DNA of 64,000 nt from Antedon mediterranea (GCF_964355755.1 NC_092680.1:565001-629000); one strand, 5' to 3'; shown: positions 37,627 through 49,760, counted from the stretch's first letter. Program-made: numbers and translations. The notes: generated from the sequence alone by a model not told the origin.

Positions 37627-38064
37627 TATATAATAAATCAGTTTTATCATGAGTACCATAGCAATAGTTTAAAATATCCTGAATGATTAAAGATAAAAAA
37701 AAGTTACAATTTCTCCATCAAAACCAACAAATTTTAAAGCATAAAAGTTATTGAACTGAACAAAATTATTATTAAAATTCAAATTTTATAACAAATATAA
37801 CAAAACTTCAATTTGAAATCTAGAATTTGTTTATTTTTATGAACCGTCTGTTTCGTTTCATTTATTTATTTTTTAAATGTTCTGTTTTTTTAATCTTTCT
37901 AAATGAGAAATTTCATTTTATTAACAATATCTTTAGATTTTTACTATATTCACATGTTATTTTGAGTTTATAATAAATTGTTCTTTAAATTCAAATTACT
38001 ATATACTATAAATATTAAATATACTAAATATTGTTTACCGATTTAAATTATTTCGAAAAAAAGA
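37627..38064. other. AT-rich stretch right of the Helitron
   Basis: It begins with TATATAATAAA, the remainder of the split 23-bp unit. Otherwise I see only AT-rich sequence. Confidence 0.5.
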
Positions 38065-38294
38065 TTAGCAATGGTAAAAAAACGGCATTTTATTTTTAAA
38101 ACGCGGTGATTGAACGATAGGGCATAACTTATTTATATTGAGATAAACACACCCATATGAATTAGCACATGTTACCATTTCCTCTAACCAAATGTTGTTC
38201 CTATCTTTTAACAAAACAGTGAAAGGAGTGGGTATCATTTTCACATTCGCTTTATCTACATCAACTCTTCCATAAAATACAATCAATCCAGGCC
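38065..38294 (-). CDS. coding-like frame or exon, unknown
   Basis: A minus-strand frame follows a good acceptor (CATACCTGCAG at 38295). It reads PGLIVFYGRVDVDKANVKMI, then PTPFTVLLKDRNNIWLEEM. It then meets a possible donor (ATGGTAACA) or runs on through VTCANSYGCVYLNINKL to a TGA-type end near 38065. The mixed hydrophobic and charged pattern looks like a folded beta-rich domain. No family is recognised. It may be an exon of the same gene or gene relic as 38458-38697. Confidence 0.38.
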
Positions 38295-38457
38295 CTGCAG
38301 GTATGAATATACTCAACATTAAAATAAAGGTGGAGGAAGGGTATTAACTAGCCCTATGAGTTCACAAGGTGTTACCGTAATTAATAACGTTAAGAGCACT
38401 AAAGGGAAGCAACAAATTAATTTTCACTTGAGAAGACGACCTTTGGAATGAGTGGTA

Positions 38458-38697
38458 TCATGTTCGGGGATGTTTGTAATGGTAGAGTTGGTCAAAATAG
38501 GCGCTGGCTAAGAAGCAATCATTGTCCTGACCAACAACATGGGCTTCTTTGTAAAGAAGTGTACAAGTGGAAAGTGTTGATTTATTTTCACACCAGTTTA
38601 ATAAAATAGTAGGATATTGAACTATGAAAAACATATCTATTGCTTGATTTAAACACCTTTGCCTACCTGTGCTTTGTACTAGCTGTTGATAGTGCAA
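38458..38697 (-). CDS. coding-like frame, unknown, possibly a gene relic
   Basis: A minus-strand frame of about 79 codons reads CLNQAIDMFFIVQYPTILLN, then WCENKSTLSTCTLLYKEAHV and ASAYFDQLYHYKHPRT before TGA. It lies 160 bp upstream of the frame at 38065-38294 and in the same direction, so both may come from one gene. No clean donor joins them, which argues for a decayed copy, a retroposed fragment or a missed splice site. Composition is coding-like, unlike the AT-rich flanks. Confidence 0.33.
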   Translation of the reverse strand: MHYQQLVQSTGRQRCLNQAIDMFFIVQYPTILLNWCENKSTLSTCTLLYKEAHVVGQDNDCFLASAYFDQLYHYKHPRT

Positions 38698-38874
38698 CTT
38701 GAAGCGTTAGTATCAGGTGAATAGATCGCTCATTGCATTGCCTATGCTCAGTTATATAATTTTGTTATTATCAATTACGATATAGAAGAGGTATAATTTT
38801 TATATGCTAATGAAGTTATAGGCATTCTTTTAATTTGCCAGATTAAACAAATAAGTGTACAACATTATTTTAGG

Positions 38875-39130
38875 AACAGTATTATAATAAATAAGAATTA
38901 CAAAGGTACCGACTCTTTTCTGATGGGAAACAACCTATGTTGGTTTATCCGGGTAGCCTAGGCACAAAATACAACCAATAAGAGTACAATAACATTTCTT
39001 TATGAACAGTAATGTAATAAATAATGTAAGTAAGTTTGATGAATAAAAGAATTACAAAGGTACTGACTACTCTCTGATGGGAAACAACCTATGCTGGTTT
39101 ATCCGGGTAACTAGGCACAAAATACACTCA
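38875..39130 (+). repeat. tandem duplication of the GGTTTATCC family
   Basis: Two copies about 155 bp apart share AATTACAAAGGTAC, GATGGGAAACAACCTATG and GGTTTATCCGGGTA followed by TAGGCACAAAATACA. The left parts differ by an insertion. Confidence 0.82.
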
Positions 39131-42100
39131 GACATGAATTGTACCAATAACCTTAGAATAGTTAGTTAATATAGTTATGTTTAACACTTAACAGACAACC
39201 TGCAAATTAAAAAAAACATTAATTATACAATATTTGTTGTTACAGTTTATGACATGTTTTTATTTCTAAGCAAGTATTAGTTAAGAGTATCAAATTCTGT
39301 ATTTCTGTGGGCAAATTAATAAATGATTTATAAGCTGTATGTTGCCAGGTCAAATCATTCTACGATGTTTATAACATCACAATTCCCAAGACATTATGTT
39401 ATTTTTAAATGTGGATACCAGAATCATTGTCAAGATTATCCATTTAAATATCTTTATGTTTTAATGTTTGAAACATGATCATAGCACAATTTGTAAGTGC
39501 AACCAGTTAGAAAGGTAAAAGAGTCATATAAATAAATAAACTTAATGTTACTATAAATTTTCATGTAAGTGTACAAAAATAGAGTACATATTCACACCTT
39601 TGAATATTTCAACCAATTAAAAATATAGTTACTCTCATTTTCCTACTGTCAATGTTCAAATAAAGATGAAATGTTAAATCATGATCAGTCCTATAATTTG
39701 GAGTTTCCTTTTATGAAAGTACACACAAAACATATTTTTGGTTTTTGTATAATTATGTACTACTTCTCTCACCAATGTGACACATTTTAAAAAGCAGACT
39801 ATATTAATTTGTGTATTATGTTGAGTTGCAATGATTAATTAATTTATTAATTTAATTTATATGACACTAACAGTGTAAAATACAAATTTTCTTGTAAACT
39901 ACTGCAATCATCATAAAACTGGTAGAGCACTCTTTATAATAATACTGTCAAAATGATTTGAACCTATACATTAAAAGCAAGCAAGTTGACCACCAAGTTA
40001 CTGTGCCACTACTAGTTTTATCTTAAGATATGTACTTAAGCATTTAAAAAAGTTACTAGTCTGAACTTTTTCAGAATAAGCAGAAAACCATTATTTGCTT
40101 ATGGTACGTTACAATGAGTTTCTAATTGAGTAATAAGTTTCTATTATTATAATACAAACCTTCGATAATAGAACATAATAACACACCCACGCTACGCAAT
40201 TTGTAAGAACTCTATAGAAATAAAATATACTGGACAATGCTGTGTTATATTGTCAATCTTACTGTAGCTAACGACTTACATTCTCGTGACTATTACTACG
40301 TCATGATTTTTCATTCTAAAATAAAAACTAGTAAATTGTTCATATACATTCTGTAAATCTGTGACCGGCACTTTTATTGTACAAATGTTTTTTAAAATGA
40401 TGACCATAAAGTCATAATAATAATAATATTTATTTGACCTTTATACCAGTGGAACTCAATAGTAATTGGTGTGTTCAAAAAGACTTAACACTGAAATTAC
40501 TATTTTTATAAACAAAATATCATCAAACATAGGAGCTTAGAGGTGTTCTCAAATATTGCAAAACAACGTCCGTAATTACTATGAAAATCCAATCTGATCA
40601 GTACTATGGAAATACATAGTCCGCAATTCCATAATTTGGCCTTAAATTATGGAAAACACAATTATGATTATTATTAATTATGGACAAATCAAGGACACAC
40701 ACACACACACAAAAATCAAGCCAAACGAATACTGTATTCAGCTTTTGGAAAATCATTCTGCACATGCTCAGAAACATTGTGCACATGTGCAAACTGACTA
40801 TTGTGACACATAAAACTACTGACTACTATTACAAGTATAGCAAGTTGAGAACTGTGTAGAGGTAAAATAAAACTAATGAGATACGAGATATGATATATTC
40901 AGGATAGACTGTATACCATACAGTACAAACAAAATCCAAGTATAGCAAATTCATACCGATTTTACAATCAACAAAATCAATAAAACAAACCCATGAACTG
41001 TTATAACACAAGTTTAAAAGTGGAAAAGGCCAAAATCGTACCACCACACAAAATTATCAATTATGTGAGTGAGTTCTTACTTCTGAATCACAAACCAAGG
41101 AACTTTAATAATCAATCATTTCTTCCGATCCTGTTTTCTCGCTTATTAGTGCCAAGAACAAAAAGCTTTTCACAAAACAAGTTCATAAGGAAATACGAGT
41201 TAAAATTCCACACGAATGCAGTGTAAACATTTTGGTTGATTTGTGAGGTTGAGGCAATTAATGATTCGCAATAAACATACAACAAATAATAGGCAAGTTA
41301 TGAAGTTAAATGACATGTTCAAAAGTACACCAGCTTGGTACGTGCAAAGTTTAAATACATCATACAGTAGAAAGATGGAAAGTATAGAAATCAATTTATT
41401 CACTTCCAATACCTTCAACTTTATTCACATCATACAAACAGTACTATATGTGAAAAGGAGCCCAAAAAATAGCTTTCGCTAATCAAGGTTTGGCTCCTGT
41501 CACAAAAAATAAATTAGTCAAAATGCATAAATTTTCATCGAACAACAATAATCAAATAAAAAAGAAACAACAACTATATAAAAGTTAAAAAAAAAGTTAA
41601 CAAGGCTGCAGGGTGGGAAAAAAAAGATTCAGAGGAGAAAGTTTCTGACAGATCGATCTATTTAAATTAATGCCACACTCTGAAAGCCTTTTGTGCACAA
41701 CTAGGGATTGTAAAAATTCTGGTGAGTTATTAGAATGAGTTGTAATAATCAGACCAGCTGATCAATGAGTGATACCAAGCCAACATCTATCGATTAACAT
41801 GTTACAGTCCTCACGCACAGTTTCCATGGCTACTACAAGTACATTAAAAGGTAGTCCTGTATTATCAGCATCAACTATAATATATGCTAAATAGTGTTAA
41901 ATATGTTCTTTTGTTTTTTGGTATTAAATGTTTCTCAAATAAACAACAAAAACAAATTTGGCACCTCTATTTAAACATCTTTTAAATTAATAATAATGCT
42001 AGTATTGTTAGTTCTTTGTAGGGCGCCAGATAAAAACTTACATACGGTAGATAGATAGATAGATAGAAAAACCTGAAATCAGAGTTAGAGTCACCTTTAT

Positions 42101-43019
42101 TTATCCAAAATTAAGGAATTTAAAGATTCTGTTGAGGAATCAGTTGATAAACTTACTTTAGTAATAACAACAACACTTTCTGTGTGCAGTGCATATAGAG
42201 TATTTGTATTTTGAACTATACACATTCAAAACCATTAATAACCTTACTTAATAGTAACAATTAGTACTGTAACTTATTTCAGAATACAGTAACTTGTTCA
42301 ATATTCTTTAATTCATTGTACAATATATGTTTAAAAGTGAACTATTTTTGTTAGTAATTATGTGCATTATAAAGCTTTTCCATTATTCTGACGTATCACT
42401 TACATATTTTCAACCTTTCACAAATATAAATACCAATACCAATACAAGATGTACTATTTTTTATATTGGATTATCTTACAATTATTTACATTTGCCATTC
42501 TGTAAGGGTTATATCAATAAGATAATTGTGAAGGCGTACATTAAAAAATTATACAAGAATTAATAGCAACACCCACATGTTTGTGAGAATGTGCTTATAA
42601 TAAGATGTATAGAGAAAGGAAAGGATTGTTATGGCTTTCTCTTTGGCGATTTTAAGACGTATTGTATTGACGATAGTGAATGCATTCAAAAGGAGGAACA
42701 ACAATAAGTATTAGACCTACGGTAACTTTTTGAACCTAGCCTTCTCTCAAGAGCTGGTGTGAGTTAGCAAATTGCATTCAGAATGAAGTTGTTCGATATT
42801 GTCCACAACCGAAAGAGGTTTAAGGATTGTGATACTCCTCAACTAATGAAATTATTTCACTTGGTTGATTTAAACAAGCAAATGTTTGTCAACTGTGTTT
42901 ATAAAAAACGAATAACAATAATGGGTAATTGGCACGCCTGGCTGACGGTGAATGGCAAATAAATAACAGAATTCAGAGTACAAGTAATTAGTCCAATGGA
43001 CTGTTAGATTAAACACTTT
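39131..43019. other. AT-rich region without a recognised gene
   Basis: The stretch contains short microsatellites (ACACAC at about 40697, TAGATAGA at about 42050) and many A/T runs. Open frames at 40993-41482 lie on both strands in AC-rich sequence without splice or polyadenylation context, and I do not regard them as genes. Confidence 0.45.
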
Positions 43020-43249
43020 TTATTTAAAGGCAAAATAATATAAACTGGTGCCACCGAAAAGAGGGTTCATAAGTATTACGGTTGAGCGAACAATATAGTA
43101 ACCAACGTGTTTAATAGCTGAGTATGTTCCGTGTACGTAATCTACATAGCTCTGGGCGCTGGCTGTATCTTTGACCCCAACCACTGGGCCGGAAAATTCC
43201 CGGGAGAACTGAGGAGTTTCTAATTTAGAACATTTTACACGACGACGTT
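43020..43249 (-). CDS. candidate terminal exon of an unrecognised gene
   Basis: Seen: a minus-strand frame with a strong acceptor (CTGCTTCCTTTCTAG) reads RRRVKCSKLETPQFSREFSG, then PVVGVKDTASAQSYVDYVHG and TYSAIKHVGYYIVRS. It ends GGTSLYYFAFK at TAA, overlapping an AATAAA. The exon begins with two bases completing a codon. Base composition is clearly less AT-rich than the flanks and codon use looks coding. It is probably the last exon of a minus-strand gene whose other exons lie to the right. I cannot name the family. Confidence 0.48.
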
Positions 43250-43755
43250 CTAGAAAGGAAGCAGTTTCTTTTAGTATATATGCCAATGAACACAAAGTGC
43301 GTTTTTCAATTTAAGAATCGGGTTGTGATCCACTATGGAAGCAGCAGCATCAAAGCATCCTTGTTATTACTGCCTAAAGGCATTTCACAAATACATTAAT
43401 GCCAGTGTTTCAACATTCATATTGAATATGTCATATTAAATGAATCTTTAGTCAATTTATTATATCTTTTCTTTGATGGTAATTTCAATATGAAATTTAA
43501 TTATGTGGATTGAAGTTATAAATTGCTAAATGACTATTATAAAACAAAATGATATATAGTTATATTTCTGAATGCAGTGTTGTTTTTAAAAGCTATATTT
43601 GTATTATTTATGGAAATTAAGTGAAACACTAAATTTATGTATTCTTGATTTTAATTGTAACATTAAAAAAAAATGTTTTTAACTTTTTAAATTTGTGCTG
43701 TTTGTTTACATTAAATCATATACTTTATAAAATAATGTAACATTTAAAACAATCT

Positions 43756-43893
43756 TAAGCACTGTCTACACTATCAAACTAGTTTGACAAAAAAGTGTGA
43801 TATGCACAAATATGGTAGTGATGTGACATCATCATGCCCATATATGGGCACATCACATTTTTTTTCACATAGAGTTTGATAGACAGAGCTTTA
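43756..43893. mobile_element. MITE with palindromic core (138 bp)
   Basis: The left end TTAAGCACTGTCTACACTAT and TCAAACTAG mirrors the right end GAGTTTGATAGACAGAGCTT plus TA, with a few bases deleted. The centre is a palindrome, TGCCCATATATGGGCA, inside GATGTGACATCATCA and CACATCACATT. TA at each end fits a Tc1/mariner-like target. It has no coding capacity. Confidence 0.85.
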
Positions 43894-44430
43894 GACATAA
43901 ATTAGCTAGAGTATATGTTGATGGTTCTTTATCATATAATGAATATTATACAATTTTCATTTCAAGTAAATTTGTATTAGTAGCCTGTTCATATTAAGTA
44001 CTAACTTTTAAATAGTAAAGAAACTTACCCTATTAACATTGATAACATTTAATTTTAATGGATTGTTGGAAATATGATAGCATAAAACATATGGGTTAGA
44101 CCACCTATGACCACAAATCAACCCATAACGAAATAACTAAGTAGATTTAGATAGTCTTTAATAGAAATAGCTCTATCCTTAGTAGGCTTAATAGGCCGTT
44201 AGTAGTTTTTTTCTCTTGGCTACTAAGGATTTTATCATAATTTCTTTGACTACTTTCTGACTACATAAAATAGATAGGTGACATAATAGGTACTACCTAT
44301 TAAAAGTACACAGTAAGTAGTTGTATCATAGTTGATGTAGCACTATTTAAAGTAGGCCTTTAAGCTACACCATTGTTAGTAGTTTTTAATAGATATTTTT
44401 CACCTTAAGAGTTTTTATGTAGACAGGGAA

Positions 44431-46832
44431 TAGTCTCCATCTATCTATATATAATAGATATTTAGTAGGTATGAAAAAAAAGTTAAATGTAGTTTGTTAA
44501 TAGGTTATAGATAGCTGTTGTCTATCTATTATAAATAGACAGTTGATAGATAATACAAAACTGTGTTACTCATAGATTTCTAATAGACTTGTAGTAGTCT
44601 CCATCTATCTATATATAATAGATATTTAGTAGGTATGGAATATAAGTTAAATGTAGTTTGTTAATAGGTTATAGATAGCTGTTGTCTATCTATTATAAAT
44701 AGACAGTTGATAGATAATACAAAACTGTGTTACTCATAGATTTCTAATAGACTTTTAGTAGTCTCCATCTATCTATATATAATAGATATTTAGTAGGTAT
44801 GGAATATAAGTTAAACGTAGTTTGTTAATAGGTTATAGATAGCTGTTGTCTATCTATTATAAGTAGACAGTTGATAGATAATACAAAACTGTGTTACTCA
44901 TAGATTTCTAATAGACTTGTAGTAGTCTCCATCTATCTATATATAATAGATATTTAGTAGGTATGGAATATAAGTTAAACGTAGTTTGTTAATAGGTTAT
45001 AGATAGCTGCTGTCTATCTATTATAAGTAGACAGTTGATAGATAATACAAAACTGTGTTACTCATAGATTTCTAATAGACTTGTAGTAGTCTCCATCTAT
45101 CTATATATAATAGATATTTAGTAGGTATGGAATATAAGTTAAATGTAGTTTGTTAATAGGTTATAGATAGCTGTTGTCTATCTATTATAAGTAGACAGTT
45201 GATAGATAATACAAAACTGTATTACTCATAGATTTCTAATAGACTTGTAGTAGTCGCCATCTATCTATATATAATAGATATTTAGTAGGTATGGAATATA
45301 AGTTAAACGTAGTTTGTTAATAGGTTATAGATAGCTGTTGTCTATCTATTATAAGTAGACAGTTGATAGATAATACAAAACTGTGTTACTCATAGATTTC
45401 TAATAGACTTGTAGTAGTTTCCATCTATCTATATATAATAGATATTTAGTAGGTATGGAATATAAGTTAAATGTAGTTTGTTAATAGGTTATAGATAGCT
45501 GTTGTCTATCTATTATAAATAGACAGTTGATAGATAATACAAAACTGTGTTACTCATAGATTTCTAATAGACTTGTAGTAGTCTCCAGCTATCTATATAT
45601 AATAGATATTTAGTAGGTATGGAATATAAGTTAAATGTAGTTTGTTAATAGGTTATAGATAGCTGCTGTCTATCTATTATAAGTAGACAGTTGATAGATA
45701 ATACAAAACTGTGTTACTCATAGATTTCTAATAGACTTGTAGTAGTCTCCATCTATCTATATATAATAGAGATTTAGTAGGTATGGAATATATGTTAAAC
45801 GTAGTTTGTTAATAGGTTATAGATAGCTGTTGTCTATCTATTATAAGTAGACAGTTGATAGATAATACAAAACTGTGTTACTCATAGATTTCTAATAGAC
45901 TTGTAGTAGTCTCCATCTAACTATATATAATAGATATAGTAGGTATGGAATATAAGTTAAACGTAGTTTGTTAATAGGTTATAGATAGCTGTTGTCTATC
46001 TATTATAAGTAGACAGTTGATAGATAATACAAAACTGTGTTACTCATAGATTTCTAATAGACTTGTAGTAGTCTCCATCTATCTATATATAATAGATATT
46101 TAGTAGGTATGGAATATATGTTAAACGTAGTTTGTTAATAGGTTATAGATAGCTGTTGTCTATCTATTATAAGTAGACAGTTGATAATACAAAACTGTGT
46201 TACTCATAGATTTCTAATAGACTTGTAGTAGTCTCCAGCTATCTATATATAATAGATATAGTAGGTATGGAATATAAGTTAAACGTAGTTTGTTAATAGG
46301 TTATAGATAGCTGTTGTCTATCTATTATAAGTAGACAGTTGATAGATAATACAAAACTGTGTTACTCATAGATTTCTAATAGACTTGTAGTAGTCTCCAT
46401 CTATCTATATATAATAGATATTTAGTAGGTATGGAATATAAGTTAAACGTAGTTTGTTAATAGGTTATAGATAGCTGTTGTCTATCTATTATAAGTAGAC
46501 AGTTGATAGATAATACAAAACTGTGTTACTCATAGATTTCTAATAGACTTGTAGTAGTCTCCATCTATCTATATATAATAGATATTTAGTAGGTATGGAA
46601 TATATGTTAAACGTAGTTTGTTAATAGGTTATAGATAGCTGTTGTCTATCTATTATAAGTAGACAGTTGATAGATAATACAAAACTGTGTTACTCATAGA
46701 TTTCTAATAGACTTGTAGTAGCCTCCATCTATCTATATATAATAGATATTTAGTAGGTATGGAATATAAGTTAAATGTAAAATGTAAAATGTAGTTTGTT
46801 AATAGGTTATAGATAGCCGTTGTCTATATATT
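44431..46832 (+). repeat. 164-bp minisatellite, 14 full units and a partial one
   Basis: Units beginning TAGTCTCCATCTATCTATAT start at 44431, 44595, 44759, 44923, 45087, 45251, 45415, 45579, 45743, 45907, 46069, 46229, 46391, 46555 and 46719. Nearly all are exactly 164 bp; three have 2-4 bp deletions. Identity is very high, so homogenisation is recent. Each unit contains inverted pairs such as TGTCTATCTATTATAAGTAG followed by ACAG. The last unit breaks off after about 113 bp. Confidence 0.95.
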
Positions 46833-46884
46833 AGTGCGTGTGTATAACAATTGTTACACCCAAATTCCCGCTTCTTTTTTGCAG

Positions 46885-46999
46885 CAGCAGCCGGCACGAT
46901 GCAGATGATCAGAGAAAAAAGGAGCATTCGCTTGTTGTAGGCCTTTTTGATCAGACCATGAATGTTTATTTTTATTCCAACCACAATGTCAGTTTAGTG
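46885..46999 (+). CDS. isolated well-formed exon inside the repeat-filled element
   Basis: Seen: acceptor CTTCTTTTTTGCAG, with CAGCAG allowing NAGNAG alternatives, and donor GTGGTAAGTG enclose 115 nt. After one base it reads SSRHDADDQRKKEHSLVVGL, then FDQTMNVYFYSNHNVSLV, without a stop. It is less AT-rich than its surroundings and lies between the 164-bp array and the TAGGCCTA-rich stretch. It may be a remnant of the element's own transposase, an exon captured from a host gene, or an exon of a plus-strand gene that spans the element. No family is recognised. Confidence 0.45.
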
Positions 47000-47049
47000 G
47001 TAAGTGAATCAATCCATATCTTTACATTTTATTTGTTAAAGTTAAAGTG

Positions 47050-47810
47050 TTCCTTTTTGATAGGCTAGAAGCTAGGCTAGTAGGCCTCTAGTAGGCTCTA
47101 TAAGCTAGCCAGGCCTGTATTAGTTAGTAGGCCTAGGCTAGGCTACTAAGCTAGGTAGGCCCTAGCCTAGGCCTAGTCTTTTTTAAATTGCACTAGGCAT
47201 TTTTCATTCAATTTATAATTATAATAGCCTAGCCTAATATACTTTATAGCCTAGGCTTATAGGCCTACTACTAGGCCTAGTTAGCCTAGGCCCTACATTG
47301 CCTATTTGTTGTTCAAAAAACATTTATTTATTCAACAATGGCATTATACAGTATAATATAATTATAGGTGTGTACATAAATGAAAACATAGTAATAAGCC
47401 ACAAGTTGTAGGCCTACTTCCCAGGGTTCAATTATAAAATAGATTTTTTAGTTTATAATATTAATACTAAATAGTTATACTGGGCTGCCTAGGCCTATTA
47501 TCAGTTTGTTAATAGGCCTAAGCCTAGTCTATTAATAGGTTATTATTGGTAGCCCTAGTATAGCTATTGTAAGTATGCAGTTGATAGATATTACAACTGT
47601 GATATTTAAATAATAGATTTCTAATGCAGTATCTAGGCCTAGAGGCCTAGGTCATCTAGCTATATCTACTGTATCTATTTGTAATAATTCTTAGTAGGCC
47701 TAAGTATATAAAATAAATAGTTTATTAATAGTTACTGGCTATTATCAGTTTCTTTATAGTCTGTTAATAGGTTACTGGTAGGTAGCCCTTGTATAGCAAA
47801 ATTCAAATGG
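47050..47810. repeat. TAGGCCTA-rich stretch
   Basis: Dozens of overlapping AGGCCTAG, CTAGGCCTA and TAGGCTAG motifs, self-complementary around GGCC, fill about 47050-47300 and recur thinly to 47810. No regular period is visible. Confidence 0.75.
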
Positions 47811-48020
47811 CATATTCAACAAAAAAATGTTTAAACAATTATTTTTTCAGAGAGACGATCTTTAACCTATACAAGTACAAATTTGATGGTCAAGTGCAAA
47901 GATGATTAATTTATGGTGAAGTGTGCTTTTGCGTAATTAATTTTTCATGTCAATAGTGACAATATTTGGTGCATTTCTTATTGTCTGGTCTAATTCCATT
48001 CAGGAATTGTTTTGAATTTT

Positions 48021-48500
48021 GAAGTTTAAATAAAATGTATACTGTATATTTGGATACTGTGTCTTGTTTCATTTGATAAGTCTAGATTGTTACAAAAGTG
48101 ATGTTAAAACATGTGCAATGTTATGGTTAAGATATTAAGGTTTACAAATACTGTACTATCTTAATTTTTTGTTAAATAAATTTATAAAATGTATACTGTA
48201 TATTTGGTTACTAATGTCTTGTTTCACTTAATAAGTCTAAATTGTTACAAAAGTAACTGTTGTTGTTGTTTGGTATTCTTCCTTTTACATGTCCAGCTGA
48301 GTTAAAACATGTGCAATGGTTAAGATATTAAGGTTTACAAATAATGTACTATCTTAATTTTTTGTTAAATAAATTTATAAAATGTATACTGTATATTTGG
48401 TTTACTAATGTCTTGTTTCACTTAATAAGTCTAAATTGTTACAAAAGTAACTGTTGTTGTTTGGTATTCTTCCTTTTACATGTCCAACTGAGTTAAAATA
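48021..48500 (+). repeat. triplicated 150-190 bp block
   Basis: ATAAAATGTATACTGTATAT followed by TTGG recurs at 48030, 48184 and 48377. Each copy continues with GTCTTGTTTCA, AAGTCTA and ATTGTTACAAAAGT. The second and third copies share a GTTGTTTGGTATTCTTCC insert, so the second gave rise to the third or the reverse. Confidence 0.85.
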
Positions 48501-48639
48501 TGTGCTTAAAGTTTTCGGACTCGCATATGTATGGACAAGATTAAGGTTTACAAATACGAGAAAAAAATTAATTTGTTATTATTATTGTCATTATACATTT
48601 GTTATTTGCCAATAAGATGAATTATTGTTCTGTATCTGT

Positions 48640-49760
48640 ATTTTAGCCAGAAAAGATTAGATTTTTAATTTCTGTAGATTTTAAGTATCTAAATTAACAG
48701 TAGTTAATTTATGTAGAATTTTAATAGCCAATTTATATGTAGATTTTTAATAGCCCAATAATATCTATATGTAGATTGTTAATAGCCCAATAATAGTTAT
48801 ATGTAGATTTTTAATAGTCCAATAATATCTATATGTAGATTGTTAATAGCCCAATAATAGCCAAATAATGTAGATTTTTAATAGCCCAATAATAGCCAAA
48901 TAATGTAGATTTTTAGTAGACAAATAATAGCCATTTTTAAGTAGATTTTTAACAGCCCAATAATAGCCAAATAGTGTAGATTTTTAATAGCCCAATAATA
49001 GCCAAATAATGTAGATTTTTAGTAGACAAATAATAGCCATTTTTAAGTAGATTTTTAATAGACCAATAATAGCCAAATAATGTAGATTTTTAGTAGACAA
49101 ATAATAGCCATTTTTAAGTAGATTTTTAATAGACCAATAATATCCAAATAATGTAGATTTTTAGTAGACAAATAATAGCCATTTTTATGTAGATTTTTAA
49201 TAGCCCAATAATAGCCAAATAATGTAGATTTTTAGTAGACAAATAATAGCCATTTTTATGTAGATTTTTAATAGCCCAATAATAGCCAAATAATGTAGAT
49301 TTTTAGTAGACAAATAATAGCCATTTTTATGTAGATTTTTAATAGCCCAATAATAGCCAAATAATGTAGATTTTTAGTAGACAAATAATAGCCATTTTTA
49401 AGTAGATTTTTAATAGCCCAATAATAGCAAAATAATGTAGATTTTTAGTAGACAAATAATAGCCATTTTTATGTAGATTTTTAATAGCCCAATAATAGGC
49501 AAATAATGTAGATTTTTAGTAGTTGAATAATAGCCAATTATTTAGTAGATTTTTAATAGTATATTAATAGCCAAATAATGTAGATTTTAAGTAGACAAAT
49601 TATAGCCATTTTATGTAGATTTTTAATTGCCAAATAATAGCCAATTTATACAGATTTTTAATAGCCCAATAATAGTCATTTAATTAGTAGATTTTTAATA
49701 GCCCATAAATAGCAAATTAATGTAGATTTTTAAAAGCCAAATAATAGCCAATTAAGAATC
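48640..49760 (+). repeat. 71-bp (2 x 35 bp) tandem array with phased TAG
   Basis: The higher-order unit has GTAGATTTTTAGTAGACAAA plus TAATAGCCATTTTT and then GTAGATTTTTAATAGCCCAA plus TAATAGCCAAATAAT. About a dozen copies are regular between 48900 and 49500; the edges are degenerate. TAG trinucleotides recur every 11-12 bp, close to one DNA turn. Confidence 0.88.

Noticed and set aside
40993-41482. Plus- and minus-strand frames around 41 kb
   Set aside because: They occur on both strands of an AC-rich stretch with no splice sites or polyadenylation signal that would support a gene.
44431-46832. CRISPR-like array
   Set aside because: The 164-bp units are continuous with no unique spacers, and the sequence is eukaryotic.
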